DNA of 15,102 nt, taken from contig CAYZUX010000149.1 in the NCBI GenBank assembly GCA_964481775.1, positions 1 to 15,102 on the forward strand, written 5' to 3'. The notes beneath the pieces are model-generated. The model had not been told where the DNA came from. It made no database searches and saw only the letters and a program-made list of their open reading frames with translations. The stretch's first letter is position 1; each line of letters opens with the position of its first letter. The stretch is from OLB16 sp964481775. Lineage in GTDB: Bacteria; Hinthialibacterota; Hinthialibacteria; OLB16. Below are positions 8,006 to 14,116 of this stretch, piece after piece. Both the position numbers and the translations under genes were made by a program.

Positions 8006-8364
8006 TCTTTCTCCTCGGGAGATTCGGCTCTTTCCTGAAGATGCTTCAGGCGGAGTCTTTCGACCTCGCTCAACAGGTCCTGGACATCCAGTCGTTTCAC
8101 GCTTGGCTGAGTTCTTTTTTCCATGGATTCAAGTGTTTTTTTTGCAATCACCGCCTGGAGCCTTTTCGCTTCTTCATCCGTCAGCAGGCCTTTGCTTTTC
8201 AGCCTTGACAGATCACTGGGAGCCAGATCACGGAAAACCACACCCCCGGATCCATCTTGTGATCTCCGTTTCAAAAATGATCCCAGAACAAGCACCACCA
8301 CCGCCGCCGCCAACAGGACGAGGATGAGCAGCCCAAATTGCCAGACAAGAGCTCCTGAATTCAC
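8002..8364 (-). CDS. Small membrane protein with SHOCT-like segment, first gene of mre operon
   Basis: 120 residues from a GTG at 8364. An in-frame TAA lies only five codons upstream, so no earlier start exists, though no good Shine-Dalgarno is visible. Residues 8-30 form one transmembrane helix, followed by a basic KRR stop-transfer, implying a cytoplasmic C-terminal part. Residues ~47-75 (DLSRLKSKGLLTDEEAKRLQ) resemble a SHOCT (short C-terminal) motif, and ~95-115 look like a short amphipathic coiled coil. The stop overlaps mreB's ATG, so the two are translationally coupled. I do not recognise a named family. Position and topology allow a role as a membrane partner or regulator of MreB, but this is inference. 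Confidence 0.8.
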   Translation of the reverse strand: MNSGALVWQFGLLILVLLAAAVVVLVLGSFLKRRSQDGSGGVVFRDLAPSDLSRLKSKGLLTDEEAKRLQAVIAKKTLESMEKRTQPSVKRLDVQDLLSEVERLRLKHLQERAESPEEKE

Positions 8365-8402
8365 TGTTTCAGCCGTATCTTAAATAGAATCCAAACGTTT
8401 CA

Positions 8403-8431
8403 AGCATAGGGATGGATGGGTTTTATCGCAA
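8403..8431 (-). promoter_or_regulatory. Candidate promoter of the mre operon
   Basis: On the minus strand TTGCGA (8426-8431) and TATGCT (8403-8408) are spaced by exactly 17 nt, each 4 of 6 to sigma70 consensus. They lie about 40 nt upstream of the GTG start at 8364. A second, weaker TTGAAA lies just downstream. Pattern match only. Confidence 0.35.
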
Positions 8432-8468
8432 GCTACAAGGGCTTTCTGACTGATCATGTCATCTCCCA

Positions 8469-8504
8469 TTGACATTCTCATACGATATATGGAATCGTAT
8501 GAGA
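8469..8504 (+). promoter_or_regulatory. -35 element and palindromic putative operator upstream of the FmdE-family gene
   Basis: A consensus TTGACA (8469-8474) is followed at once by a perfect 11-bp inverted repeat, TCTCATACGAT (8476-8486) and ATCGTATGAGA (8494-8504), with a 7-nt spacer. The palindrome covers where the -10 region would lie, as expected of a repressor site for a dimeric winged-helix regulator (ArsR-, TetR- or GntR-type). No cognate regulator gene lies beside it. A stem-loop acting in RNA is a less likely alternative. Confidence 0.6.
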
Positions 8505-8523
8505 CAGATTCAAGGAGGACATC

Positions 8524-9090
8524 ATGCACCATTGCTTCCATCCCTTTTTTCTGGTTCTGGTTCTGACAGGAATGACCCTTTCAAACACTTTGTATGCCAC
8601 TGAAGAAGATCACCACCCGGCGGGTAACCAGTCTGCCATGGCCAGCCATGTTCCCTTCCGTCCACTGAAACTGGAGGACATCGAACGTTTCCATGGGCAC
8701 CTCGGTCCTTTCGTCCTGCTCGGGGTCCGTATGGGAGAACATGCCTGTGGGGAGTTGAAGATGCCGCGTTTCTTTGATCTGACCGTGGTGGCGGAATGTC
8801 CCGATGGCCCCCCTCACACCTGCCTGATTGATGGCCTGCAGCTCTCGACTGGGGCCACCATGGGCAAGGAAAACATCTCGCACAAACACTCCGAGCAGAT
8901 TCGTGTCACATTGAAAGAAGTTTCCACAGGACGGACTGTAGTTTACAGTCTCAAGGATGCTACTCAGGAACAGCTCGAGAAATGGAAAGCGGACAAGGTG
9001 AGCCTGGATGACCAATCCACTCGTATTTATGAAATGAAGCCTGAAGATTTATTCGAAATCTCGGTGACCCCTCCCAGCCAACCGAAATAA
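8524..9090 (+). CDS. Secreted FmdE-family protein
   Basis: 188 residues with an excellent ribosome-binding site (AAGGAGG at 8512-8518, 5 nt before the ATG). Residues 1-25 form a Sec signal peptide (cleavage near LYA|TEE), so the product is probably periplasmic. The mature part carries the signature of the FmdE family (named for formylmethanofuran dehydrogenase subunit E): FHGHLGPFVLLGVRMG (56-71) and PPHTCLIDGLQLSTGATMGK (96-115). Candidate metal ligands are His57, His59 and Cys100. At the STGCT position, where many relatives have a second Cys, this protein has Ala111. A zinc-ribbon tail found in some archaeal members is absent. No methanofuran pathway is implied. The role may be metal or cofactor handling in the periplasm, but this is open. 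The gene is monocistronic, divergent from the mre operon, with a palindrome in its promoter region. Confidence 0.85.
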   Translation: MHHCFHPFFLVLVLTGMTLSNTLYATEEDHHPAGNQSAMASHVPFRPLKLEDIERFHGHLGPFVLLGVRMGEHACGELKMPRFFDLTVVAECPDGPPHTCLIDGLQLSTGATMGKENISHKHSEQIRVTLKEVSTGRTVVYSLKDATQEQLEKWKADKVSLDDQSTRIYEMKPEDLFEISVTPPSQPK

Positions 9091-9144
9091 CAGAAGGTGG
9101 AGATCGAAGCATCAGTATCAATCCCGGGCGTCATGGTTAAACCC

Positions 9145-10089
9145 CTAATCCATCCCCACCTTCTCACGGATCCCTTTGCGATACCTCCGCAGGCCCATCC
9201 TGGCTACCAGCATTTCAGCCAGAAGGCCCCCCATGGTGATCACCACACCCAGAGGGATCAATCCGGTCATCAGAACGAAAATACGGCTGCCCCATGGACC
9301 CACCGGCAAGGAAAAAAGAATCCCCATCAATGCGGCCACTCCAATCGCGACCAGAGAGAAGCCTACTCCATAAAACAGGTGCCCCGGTCTCTCTGCGTAT
9401 CGGGAAAGGACCAGGATGGTCAGACAGTCCGAAAAACCCCTGAAATACCGCTCCCAGCCATAACGGGATTTCCCATGGGTCCGCGGCTGATGATGGACAT
9501 CCACCTCGGTGACTTTGAAACCGAGGTCCGCAGCAATGACCGGAATGAAGCGGTGCCACTCACCGTAAAGAGGAACCTCTTTGACCACCTCGGCACGGTA
9601 GGCCTTGAAACCACAGTTGAAATCATGCAGAGGCACTCCTGTCAGCCATCTCACCGTGGCATTGAAGAGGTGCGAGGCCCGGACCCGTGTACCGGGATCG
9701 TGACGGATCTTCTTCCATCCTGAGACCAGGTCGTATCCATCCTCGAGCTTCGCCAGGAATCGCGGGATCTCATGAGGATCATCCTGGTTGTCGGCGTCCA
9801 AAGTGATCACTACTTCACCACGAGCCATCTCGAAACCGGTGGCCAGGGCATTGGACTTGCCAAAGTTCCGGCGCAGACGGATACCCCGAACTGATGGGTC
9901 CTTCGCGGCAATTTCCCGGATGATCTCGAAAGTATCATCGATACTGCCATCATCGATAAACAGAATCTCATAGGCATGACCAGCGGCATCAAGAGTTTCC
10001 TTGAGCGAATTCGCTAAGCGGATAAGGTTGTTCTCCTCGTTGTAAGCCGGGATCACGATGCTGAGGTAGGGTGTGGCAGACAAGGTCAT
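9145..10089 (-). CDS. GT2 glycosyltransferase, DPM1/GtrB/ArnC-like, with two C-terminal membrane helices
   Basis: 314 residues. The N-terminal GT-A domain shows LSIVIPAYNEENNL (9-22), the nucleotide-binding DDG (46-48), RNFGKSNALATGFEMARGE (74-92) and the DxD-type metal motif DADNQDDP (98-105). DFNCGFKAYR (156-165) and RTHGKSRYGWERY (203-215) are typical of polyprenyl-phosphate glycosyltransferases. Two membrane helices follow (~237-260 and ~267-296). These enzymes move a sugar from a nucleotide sugar to undecaprenyl phosphate on the cytoplasmic face, for later transfer to surface polysaccharide, lipid A or protein. Donor sugar cannot be told from sequence. The gene is alone on its strand; the ribosome-binding site at 10089 is weak. 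Confidence 0.9.
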   Translation of the reverse strand: MTLSATPYLSIVIPAYNEENNLIRLANSLKETLDAAGHAYEILFIDDGSIDDTFEIIREIAAKDPSVRGIRLRRNFGKSNALATGFEMARGEVVITLDADNQDDPHEIPRFLAKLEDGYDLVSGWKKIRHDPGTRVRASHLFNATVRWLTGVPLHDFNCGFKAYRAEVVKEVPLYGEWHRFIPVIAADLGFKVTEVDVHHQPRTHGKSRYGWERYFRGFSDCLTILVLSRYAERPGHLFYGVGFSLVAIGVAALMGILFSLPVGPWGSRIFVLMTGLIPLGVVITMGGLLAEMLVARMGLRRYRKGIREKVGMD

Positions 10090-10208
10090 GATGGGGTGAA
10101 GCTAATCCTTTTGGGCTGAAGAAACCATCCTTCTAACACATCGGGATTGGACCGGAGCGGCGGAATTGTGTATTCTGGTTGTCCATGGGATGGATTCTGT
10201 AATCCTAT

Positions 10209-10252
10209 CCCCCACCCCAACCCTCCCCCGCACGTGGGGGTTGGGGTGGGGG
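10209..10252. repeat. GC-rich inverted repeat in the GT2-merR divergent gap
   Basis: A perfect 14-bp inverted repeat, CCCCCACCCCAACC (10209-10222) with GGTTGGGGTGGGGG (10239-10252), encloses a C-rich centre with CACGTG. Its composition and the TPHPNPHVRGRVGVG-like spurious translation place it with REP-like intergenic repeats, as at 6874-6964. It lies between divergent start codons, so it cannot end either transcript. It would fall just ahead of the merR ribosome-binding site. Confidence 0.75.
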
Positions 10253-10264
10253 GTTGTGAGTGGT

Positions 10265-10271
10265 AAGGAGG
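10265..10271 (+). promoter_or_regulatory. Ribosome-binding site deciding the MerR start
   Basis: AAGGAGG lies only 1 nt before the first in-frame ATG (10273), too close to serve it, but 10 nt before the ATG at 10282. The latter is therefore the better start. Confidence 0.65.
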
Positions 10272-10281
10272 AATGTGGCTC

Positions 10282-10632
10282 ATGGTCAGGATGCGAGGAG
10301 ATATCCCCGATAAAATCTATTACTCCATCAGCGAGGTGAGCGAATACACCGGGGTGGAACCTCATGTCCTCCGGTACTGGGAAACCAAATTCACCAAGCT
10401 GCGTCCCAAGCGGGTGGGAGGCAACCAGCGCAAATACTCGCGCACCGATCTCGAGGTGCTGTTCCAGATCATCGATCTGCTTTACACGCAGGGATACACT
10501 CTCGAGGGAGCGGAAAAAAAACTCACCACCGGCGCGGGCCAACCCGAGATCGAAACCACCCCGGAAGGGATGCAACGGGAGATCTCGCTGATGAAACGGG
10601 AACTTGAGGGAGTTCTCGAGATCCTGGCATAG
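10282..10632 (+). CDS. MerR-family transcriptional regulator (minimal)
   Basis: 116 residues from ATG 10282. Residues ~12-80 form a MerR-type winged helix: YYSISEVSEYTGVEPHVLRYWE (13-34), then RVGGNQRKYSRTDLEVL (44-60) as the wing and second helix pair. Residues ~93-115 are a short helix suited to antiparallel dimerisation. There is no effector domain and no metal-binding Cys cluster, so it resembles the short MerR/MlrA-like proteins rather than metal sensors. MerR proteins usually twist promoters with long spacers; no such target is evident here. The gene sits 43 nt upstream of nth, probably in the same transcript. Several in-frame ATGs (10273, 10282, 10291) leave the exact start uncertain by a few residues. 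Confidence 0.85.
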   Translation: MVRMRGDIPDKIYYSISEVSEYTGVEPHVLRYWETKFTKLRPKRVGGNQRKYSRTDLEVLFQIIDLLYTQGYTLEGAEKKLTTGAGQPEIETTPEGMQREISLMKRELEGVLEILA

Positions 10633-10675
10633 CAGGAACAGCTTCTCCAGCCCGGAAAAATGGCAGGACCCATCG

Positions 10676-11320
10676 ATGAAAAAGGGAAAAGCACCTGTCC
10701 GGGAAATCCTTGAAATCCTGGCTGAGTCCTATCCCGATGCATGCTGTGCCCTCCATCACAAAACACCCTTCCAACTGCTGATCGCGACCATCCTCAGCGC
10801 GCAGTGTACCGATGCACGAGTCAACGAAGTGACACCCGGGCTCTTCAGGCAGTTCCCGGATCCCAGGGCGTTTGCCATGGCGGACCTGGAGGCCATCGAG
10901 GAGGCCATCCGCAGTACGGGGTTCTATCGAAACAAAGCCAGGAATATCCAGGCCTGTTGTCAAAGCCTGGTGGATCAGTTCCAAGGCACTGTTCCCGGAA
11001 CCATGGAGGAATTGGTGACGCTTGCCGGAGTGGGCAGAAAGACCGCCAATGTGATCCTCGGAAATTGCTTTGGTGTTCCCGGAATTGTAGTCGATACCCA
11101 TGTGCAACGGCTCTCGAACCGTCTGGGACTGACCCGTCAGAAAGATCCTGAAAAGATCGAGATGGAACTCTCTTCTCTCATCCCACCCCAGGAACAGGTT
11201 GACTTCTGTCACCGCATGATTCAACACGGAAGACAGATCTGCAATGCCAGAAAACCCCTCTGTACAGCCTGTCCCCTGGAAAAGGTCTGCCCCAGGATGG
11301 GGGTCTCAATTTCCGGGTGA
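10676..11320 (+). CDS. nth: Endonuclease III, DNA glycosylase/AP lyase
   Basis: 214 residues, matching the family's usual ~211. The helix-hairpin-helix LAGVGRKTANVIL (116-128) contains catalytic Lys122, and Asp140 lies in VDTHVQR. The [4Fe-4S] loop is complete at the C terminus: Cys189-x6-Cys196-x2-Cys199-x5-Cys205. LSAQCTDARVN (40-50) is also typical. The enzyme removes oxidised pyrimidines and nicks abasic sites in base-excision repair in the cytoplasm. ATG 10676 is chosen because AGGA lies about 8 nt upstream and it gives family length; an upstream in-frame start at 10604 would overlap merR and add an unlike leader. Confidence 0.96.
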   Translation: MKKGKAPVREILEILAESYPDACCALHHKTPFQLLIATILSAQCTDARVNEVTPGLFRQFPDPRAFAMADLEAIEEAIRSTGFYRNKARNIQACCQSLVDQFQGTVPGTMEELVTLAGVGRKTANVILGNCFGVPGIVVDTHVQRLSNRLGLTRQKDPEKIEMELSSLIPPQEQVDFCHRMIQHGRQICNARKPLCTACPLEKVCPRMGVSISG

Positions 11321-11350
11321 CTGCGCGTCCAGGGTTACGTTGTATGTACC

Positions 11351-11890
11351 ATGAGAAGGATATTCATTCTCTCACTGGTGGTCATCGCGGGTCTGGTGGT
11401 TGTATTCCTCTATGCAGCCCAGCCAACCAGACCTGGTGAATTTGCACAAGCCGAATACCCGGCACCACTTTCCCATTCAAAGGAACCTGCTGTCATGACA
11501 GAGAAAGTTGTTAAATCTGAAAAAGAATGGAAGAAAATCCTTCCCCCGGATGTCTACCATGTCACGAGGGAAAAGGGGACCGAATTTGCATTCACCGGGA
11601 AATACTGGGACTCCCATGATGCGGGGGAGTATGTGTGTGCCTGTTGCGGCCAGCCCCTGTTCAGCTCCGAAGCCAAATTCGATTCAGGTACCGGCTGGCC
11701 CAGCTTCTGGAAACCCATCTCCGAGGGAAATGTTCACACAGAAGTGGATACCAGCTTTTCCACTGTCCGCACCGAAGTCCTCTGTTCGAGGTGTGATGCT
11801 CACCTGGGACACGTTTTTGAGGATGGACCTCATCCTACCGGAAAACGGTATTGCATCAACTCGGCTTCGCTGAATATGAAGAAGCATTAG
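11351..11890 (+). CDS. msrB: Peptide-methionine (R)-S-oxide reductase, exported or membrane-anchored
   Basis: 179 residues. Residues 4-23 form a hydrophobic signal or anchor, then a linker to ~50, then a full MsrB domain (~51-179). Visible motifs are the zinc pairs Cys96/Cys99 and Cys145/Cys148, the substrate loop SGTGWPSFWKPI (112-123), HLGHVFEDGP (151-160), and the catalytic Cys168 in RYCINSASL. It reduces R-methionine sulfoxide in proteins, here probably in the periplasm. No MsrA domain is fused. An internal in-frame ATG (11495, Met49) has AAAGGA nearby upstream and would give a cytoplasmic form of nearly domain length, whereas the first ATG has no strong Shine-Dalgarno. The gene lies 30 nt after nth and may share its transcript. 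Confidence 0.95.
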   Translation: MRRIFILSLVVIAGLVVVFLYAAQPTRPGEFAQAEYPAPLSHSKEPAVMTEKVVKSEKEWKKILPPDVYHVTREKGTEFAFTGKYWDSHDAGEYVCACCGQPLFSSEAKFDSGTGWPSFWKPISEGNVHTEVDTSFSTVRTEVLCSRCDAHLGHVFEDGPHPTGKRYCINSASLNMKKH

Positions 11891-11984
11891 CCTGCAACCG
11901 ATCCATCATCTTCTTTGGGGCATTCACTTTCTCCCGCGAAGAGGTACATTCCCCACGTTGGTAATCTGAGGAGGAGACCTGTGT

Positions 11985-12473
11985 ATGGGTGGCCGGGAAC
12001 TCCTGAAAGATGGCTTCCTCTTGGCCGTTTTTCTAATGGCTGTCTTTATCACAGCCTCTGTAGGCGCGCTCCTGACTGCCCCCTCGGTTCCCGGCTGGTA
12101 TAACACCCTGGAAAAACCCTCCTGGACACCTCCCAATCATCTCTTCGGACCAGTCTGGACCATCCTGTACATTTTCATCGCGGTTGCTGGCTGGCTGGCT
12201 TGGAAAAAAACGGGACCTGGCATCGATTACCTGACCTTTGGCCTTTACCTTCTCCAACTGGTTTTGAATGCCCTTTGGTCTGGATTCTTTTTCGCGCTCC
12301 AAAATCCGGGCTTGGCCTTCCTGGAAATCATACTGCTGTGGCTGGTCATCCTGGGAACTCTTATCCGGTTTACCTCGCTCTCCAGGACAGCCGCACTGCT
12401 CTTTGTCCCCTACCTGGTCTGGGTGACCTATGCCTTGGCCCTCAATTTTGCAATCTGGAGGTTGAACTCATGA
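11985..12473 (+). CDS. tspO: TspO/MBR-family membrane protein
   Basis: 162 residues, the standard length for the five-helix tryptophan-rich sensory protein / peripheral benzodiazepine receptor family. Signatures are PGWYNTLEKPSWTPPNHLFG (36-55), VWTILYIFIAVAGWLAW (57-73), LQLVLNALWSGFFF (90-103) and the terminal PYLVWVTYALALNFAIWRLN (142-161). Five membrane helices cover nearly the whole protein. TspO binds porphyrins and steroids and is tied to tetrapyrrole and stress responses; its exact role in bacteria is debated. GAGGAGA lies about 8 nt before the ATG. The next gene overlaps its stop as ATGA, so the two are translationally coupled. In Gram-negatives TspO may sit in the inner or outer membrane. 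Confidence 0.94.
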   Translation: MGGRELLKDGFLLAVFLMAVFITASVGALLTAPSVPGWYNTLEKPSWTPPNHLFGPVWTILYIFIAVAGWLAWKKTGPGIDYLTFGLYLLQLVLNALWSGFFFALQNPGLAFLEIILLWLVILGTLIRFTSLSRTAALLFVPYLVWVTYALALNFAIWRLNS

Positions 12474-13000
12474 TCCAAACAGCATCTTTTGATCCAAAAG
12501 TGCTTAAAGAGGCCACTACTCATGTGGGCAAGAGTCTCGAGGACCACTCGATGGAGTCACCCATCCTGCTGGTCTTTCTTCGCCACCTGGGGTGTACCTT
12601 CTGCCGTGAAACCCTTTCAGACATCCAGGCAAAGAGAGAATCTCTCCGGGCGAAAGGGATTCAACCCATTTTTGTGCACATGTCCAGCGACCAGGAGGCC
12701 GAACCCATTCTTAAGAAGTATGCTCTCGCGGATGCTCCCCGGATCAGCGACCCGGAACGGAAATTCTACAGGGCTTTCGGGCTTCAAAGAGGGAAAATTC
12801 TCGAGGTCCTGGGTCCCAAGGTCTGGCTGAGAGGTTTCCTCTCAGCGATCATCGAGGGACATGGCTTTGGAAAGGTCCGGGGAGATGCTTTCCAGCTGCC
12901 GGGTGTGTTTCTCATCCACAAAGGGCAGATCGTCAAGGATTTTCGCCACAAGACTGCGGCGGACCGTCCCGATTACACCCGGTTTGAGACCTCCTCGTGA
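12470..13000 (+). CDS. Peroxiredoxin-like (AhpC/TSA, SelL/PRXL2-type) protein
   Basis: 176 residues from the ATG that overlaps the tspO stop by ATGA. A thioredoxin fold is evident: a beta-strand PILLVFLRHLG (31-41), then the active-site CTFC (Cys42, Cys45) with RE, a second strand GIQPIFVHMSS (63-73), and the cis-Pro region FQLPGVFLIHKGQIV (141-155), followed by FRHKTAADRPDY (158-169). The LRHLGCxFCRE motif is typical of the PRXL2/AAED1-type and SelL-related group rather than typical 2-Cys AhpC. Thiol-dependent peroxide reduction or redox signalling in the cytoplasm is likely; substrate unknown. No signal peptide is present. Coupling to tspO suggests joint use. Confidence 0.88.
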   Translation: MIQTASFDPKVLKEATTHVGKSLEDHSMESPILLVFLRHLGCTFCRETLSDIQAKRESLRAKGIQPIFVHMSSDQEAEPILKKYALADAPRISDPERKFYRAFGLQRGKILEVLGPKVWLRGFLSAIIEGHGFGKVRGDAFQLPGVFLIHKGQIVKDFRHKTAADRPDYTRFETSS

Positions 13001-13018
13001 AGGCTTGTTTCTCAAACC
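12981..13018 (+). other. Inverted repeat spanning the peroxiredoxin-like gene's stop codon
   Basis: GGTTTGAGA (12981-12989) and TCTCAAACC (13010-13018) are perfect 9-bp complements around a 20-nt loop that includes the stop codon. No T-tract follows. It could be a weak terminator or mRNA-end structure, or chance. Confidence 0.4.
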
Positions 13019-13081
13019 TGCATAAAGACACACCGTGAACCATTACATGAAAAAACAGAAAAGCAGGACCGGAGGAACCCC

Positions 13082-14083
13082 ATGCAACTCTTGAAAGAGG
13101 ATGATGCCTCGCTGCAGCCCTTGGAGGGCAAAACAGTCGCGATCATTGGATATGGCAACCAGGGACGCGCACAGGCACTGAATCTGCGCGACAGCGGGGT
13201 AAAGGTGGTGGTGGGAAACAGGGATGATGCTTACCGCAAGCGTGCCGTGGAGGATGGATTTGCCCCTCTGGAAATCCCGGAAGCGGCCCGGATGGGAGAT
13301 ATTCTGCATATCCTGACAACCGATGAATCGCAACCGCTGATCTGGGACTCTCAAATCGCACCAGGACTCAAAGCGGGTGATACCCTGGTCTGGTCGAGTG
13401 GCTACAATGTGGGCTATAACCTCATCCGCCCTCCTGAAGATACCGATGTGGTCATGGTGGCTCCCCGAATGACCGGCAACATGGTCCGCGCGCTTTACGA
13501 ACATGGCAAGGGTGCCCTGGCGATGTTTGCCATCCAACAGGACGCCACCGGCTCCGCTCGTGAAACCGCGCTGGCTTTGTGCAAGGGGATCGGTTTGACA
13601 CGGGGCGGTGTGTTTGAATCCTCTTTCCGGGAAGAAGCGGAGCTCGACCTCTTCGCGGAGCAGGTGGTCTGGGCCGGACTGACTGCCTGGTTCCTGGAGT
13701 GCTTCGAGATCGGTGTTGAAAATGGGTTCTCTCCCGAATTGATGGTGATGGAGCTGTATGCCTCCGGTGAAGCAGGAGAGATTTTGGGAATGATGGCCCG
13801 GAATGGTTTCTTCAAGCAGATGACTCATCACTCCACTACCAGCCAGTATGGGACCCTCTCGCGCGGTCCGGACCTCATCACCGATGAGATGCGCGCCAAG
13901 GCCAGGCGTAACCTGGTTGAAGACATCAAGGGCGGGAAGTTCGCCAGGGAGTGGAGCGATGAGCAGTCTGGAGGCTCCCGGCGTCTGGCACAACTTAAAG
14001 AACAGGCATTGAAACATCCCATGAGCCTGGCTGAAGACCGTGTGATCGCCATGATCCAGTCAGCCCATCGCCTTGATTCCTGA
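13082..14083 (+). CDS. Ketol-acid reductoisomerase (KARI) family protein, atypical active site
   Basis: 333 residues, within the class I KARI range. The N-terminal Rossmann domain has GYGNQGRAQALNLRDSG (23-39) and VVVGNRDDA (42-50). The C-terminal knotted domain retains the Mg-binding Asp189 and Glu193 in EEAELDLFAEQ, a Glu224 and the STTSQYG substrate loop (251-257). However, the FAHGFNIH segment is WSSGYNVG (104-111), so the usual active-site His is Ser106. APKGPGH is APRMTGN (127-133). The second Glu of the FExxHE region is not in register. Normal KARI makes dihydroxy acids for valine, leucine and isoleucine. No ilvB/ilvN, ilvD or leu genes are nearby, so a changed substrate or function is possible, and no ilvC symbol is given. 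GGAGG lies about 6 nt before the ATG. Confidence 0.85.
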   Translation: MQLLKEDDASLQPLEGKTVAIIGYGNQGRAQALNLRDSGVKVVVGNRDDAYRKRAVEDGFAPLEIPEAARMGDILHILTTDESQPLIWDSQIAPGLKAGDTLVWSSGYNVGYNLIRPPEDTDVVMVAPRMTGNMVRALYEHGKGALAMFAIQQDATGSARETALALCKGIGLTRGGVFESSFREEAELDLFAEQVVWAGLTAWFLECFEIGVENGFSPELMVMELYASGEAGEILGMMARNGFFKQMTHHSTTSQYGTLSRGPDLITDEMRAKARRNLVEDIKGGKFAREWSDEQSGGSRRLAQLKEQALKHPMSLAEDRVIAMIQSAHRLDS

Positions 14084-14116
14084 GATGTCGAATATCCTTT
14101 ATTTCAGAGGTTTGCC

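Noticed and set aside
9092..9164. 9-bp complement AGAAGGTGG / CCACCTTCT in the convergent FmdE-GT2 gap
   Set aside because: The 55-nt loop and lack of a T-tract make a terminator unlikely; probably chance.
10604..10675. Upstream start for endonuclease III
   Set aside because: It overlaps the end of merR, adds an unlike leader, and exceeds family length.
12200..12469. Upstream extension of the peroxiredoxin-like gene
   Set aside because: It lies wholly within tspO in another frame. The ATGA overlap start at 12470 fits family length and operon structure.
13047..13094. Possible 15-codon leader peptide overlapping the KARI-like start
   Set aside because: It has no run of Val, Leu or Ile codons as expected for attenuation, and no good ribosome-binding site or terminator hairpin.
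13043..14017. 324-codon minus-strand open frame opposite the KARI-like gene
   Set aside because: The plus-strand frame has clear KARI motifs and a good ribosome-binding site. The minus frame shows no recognisable domain.
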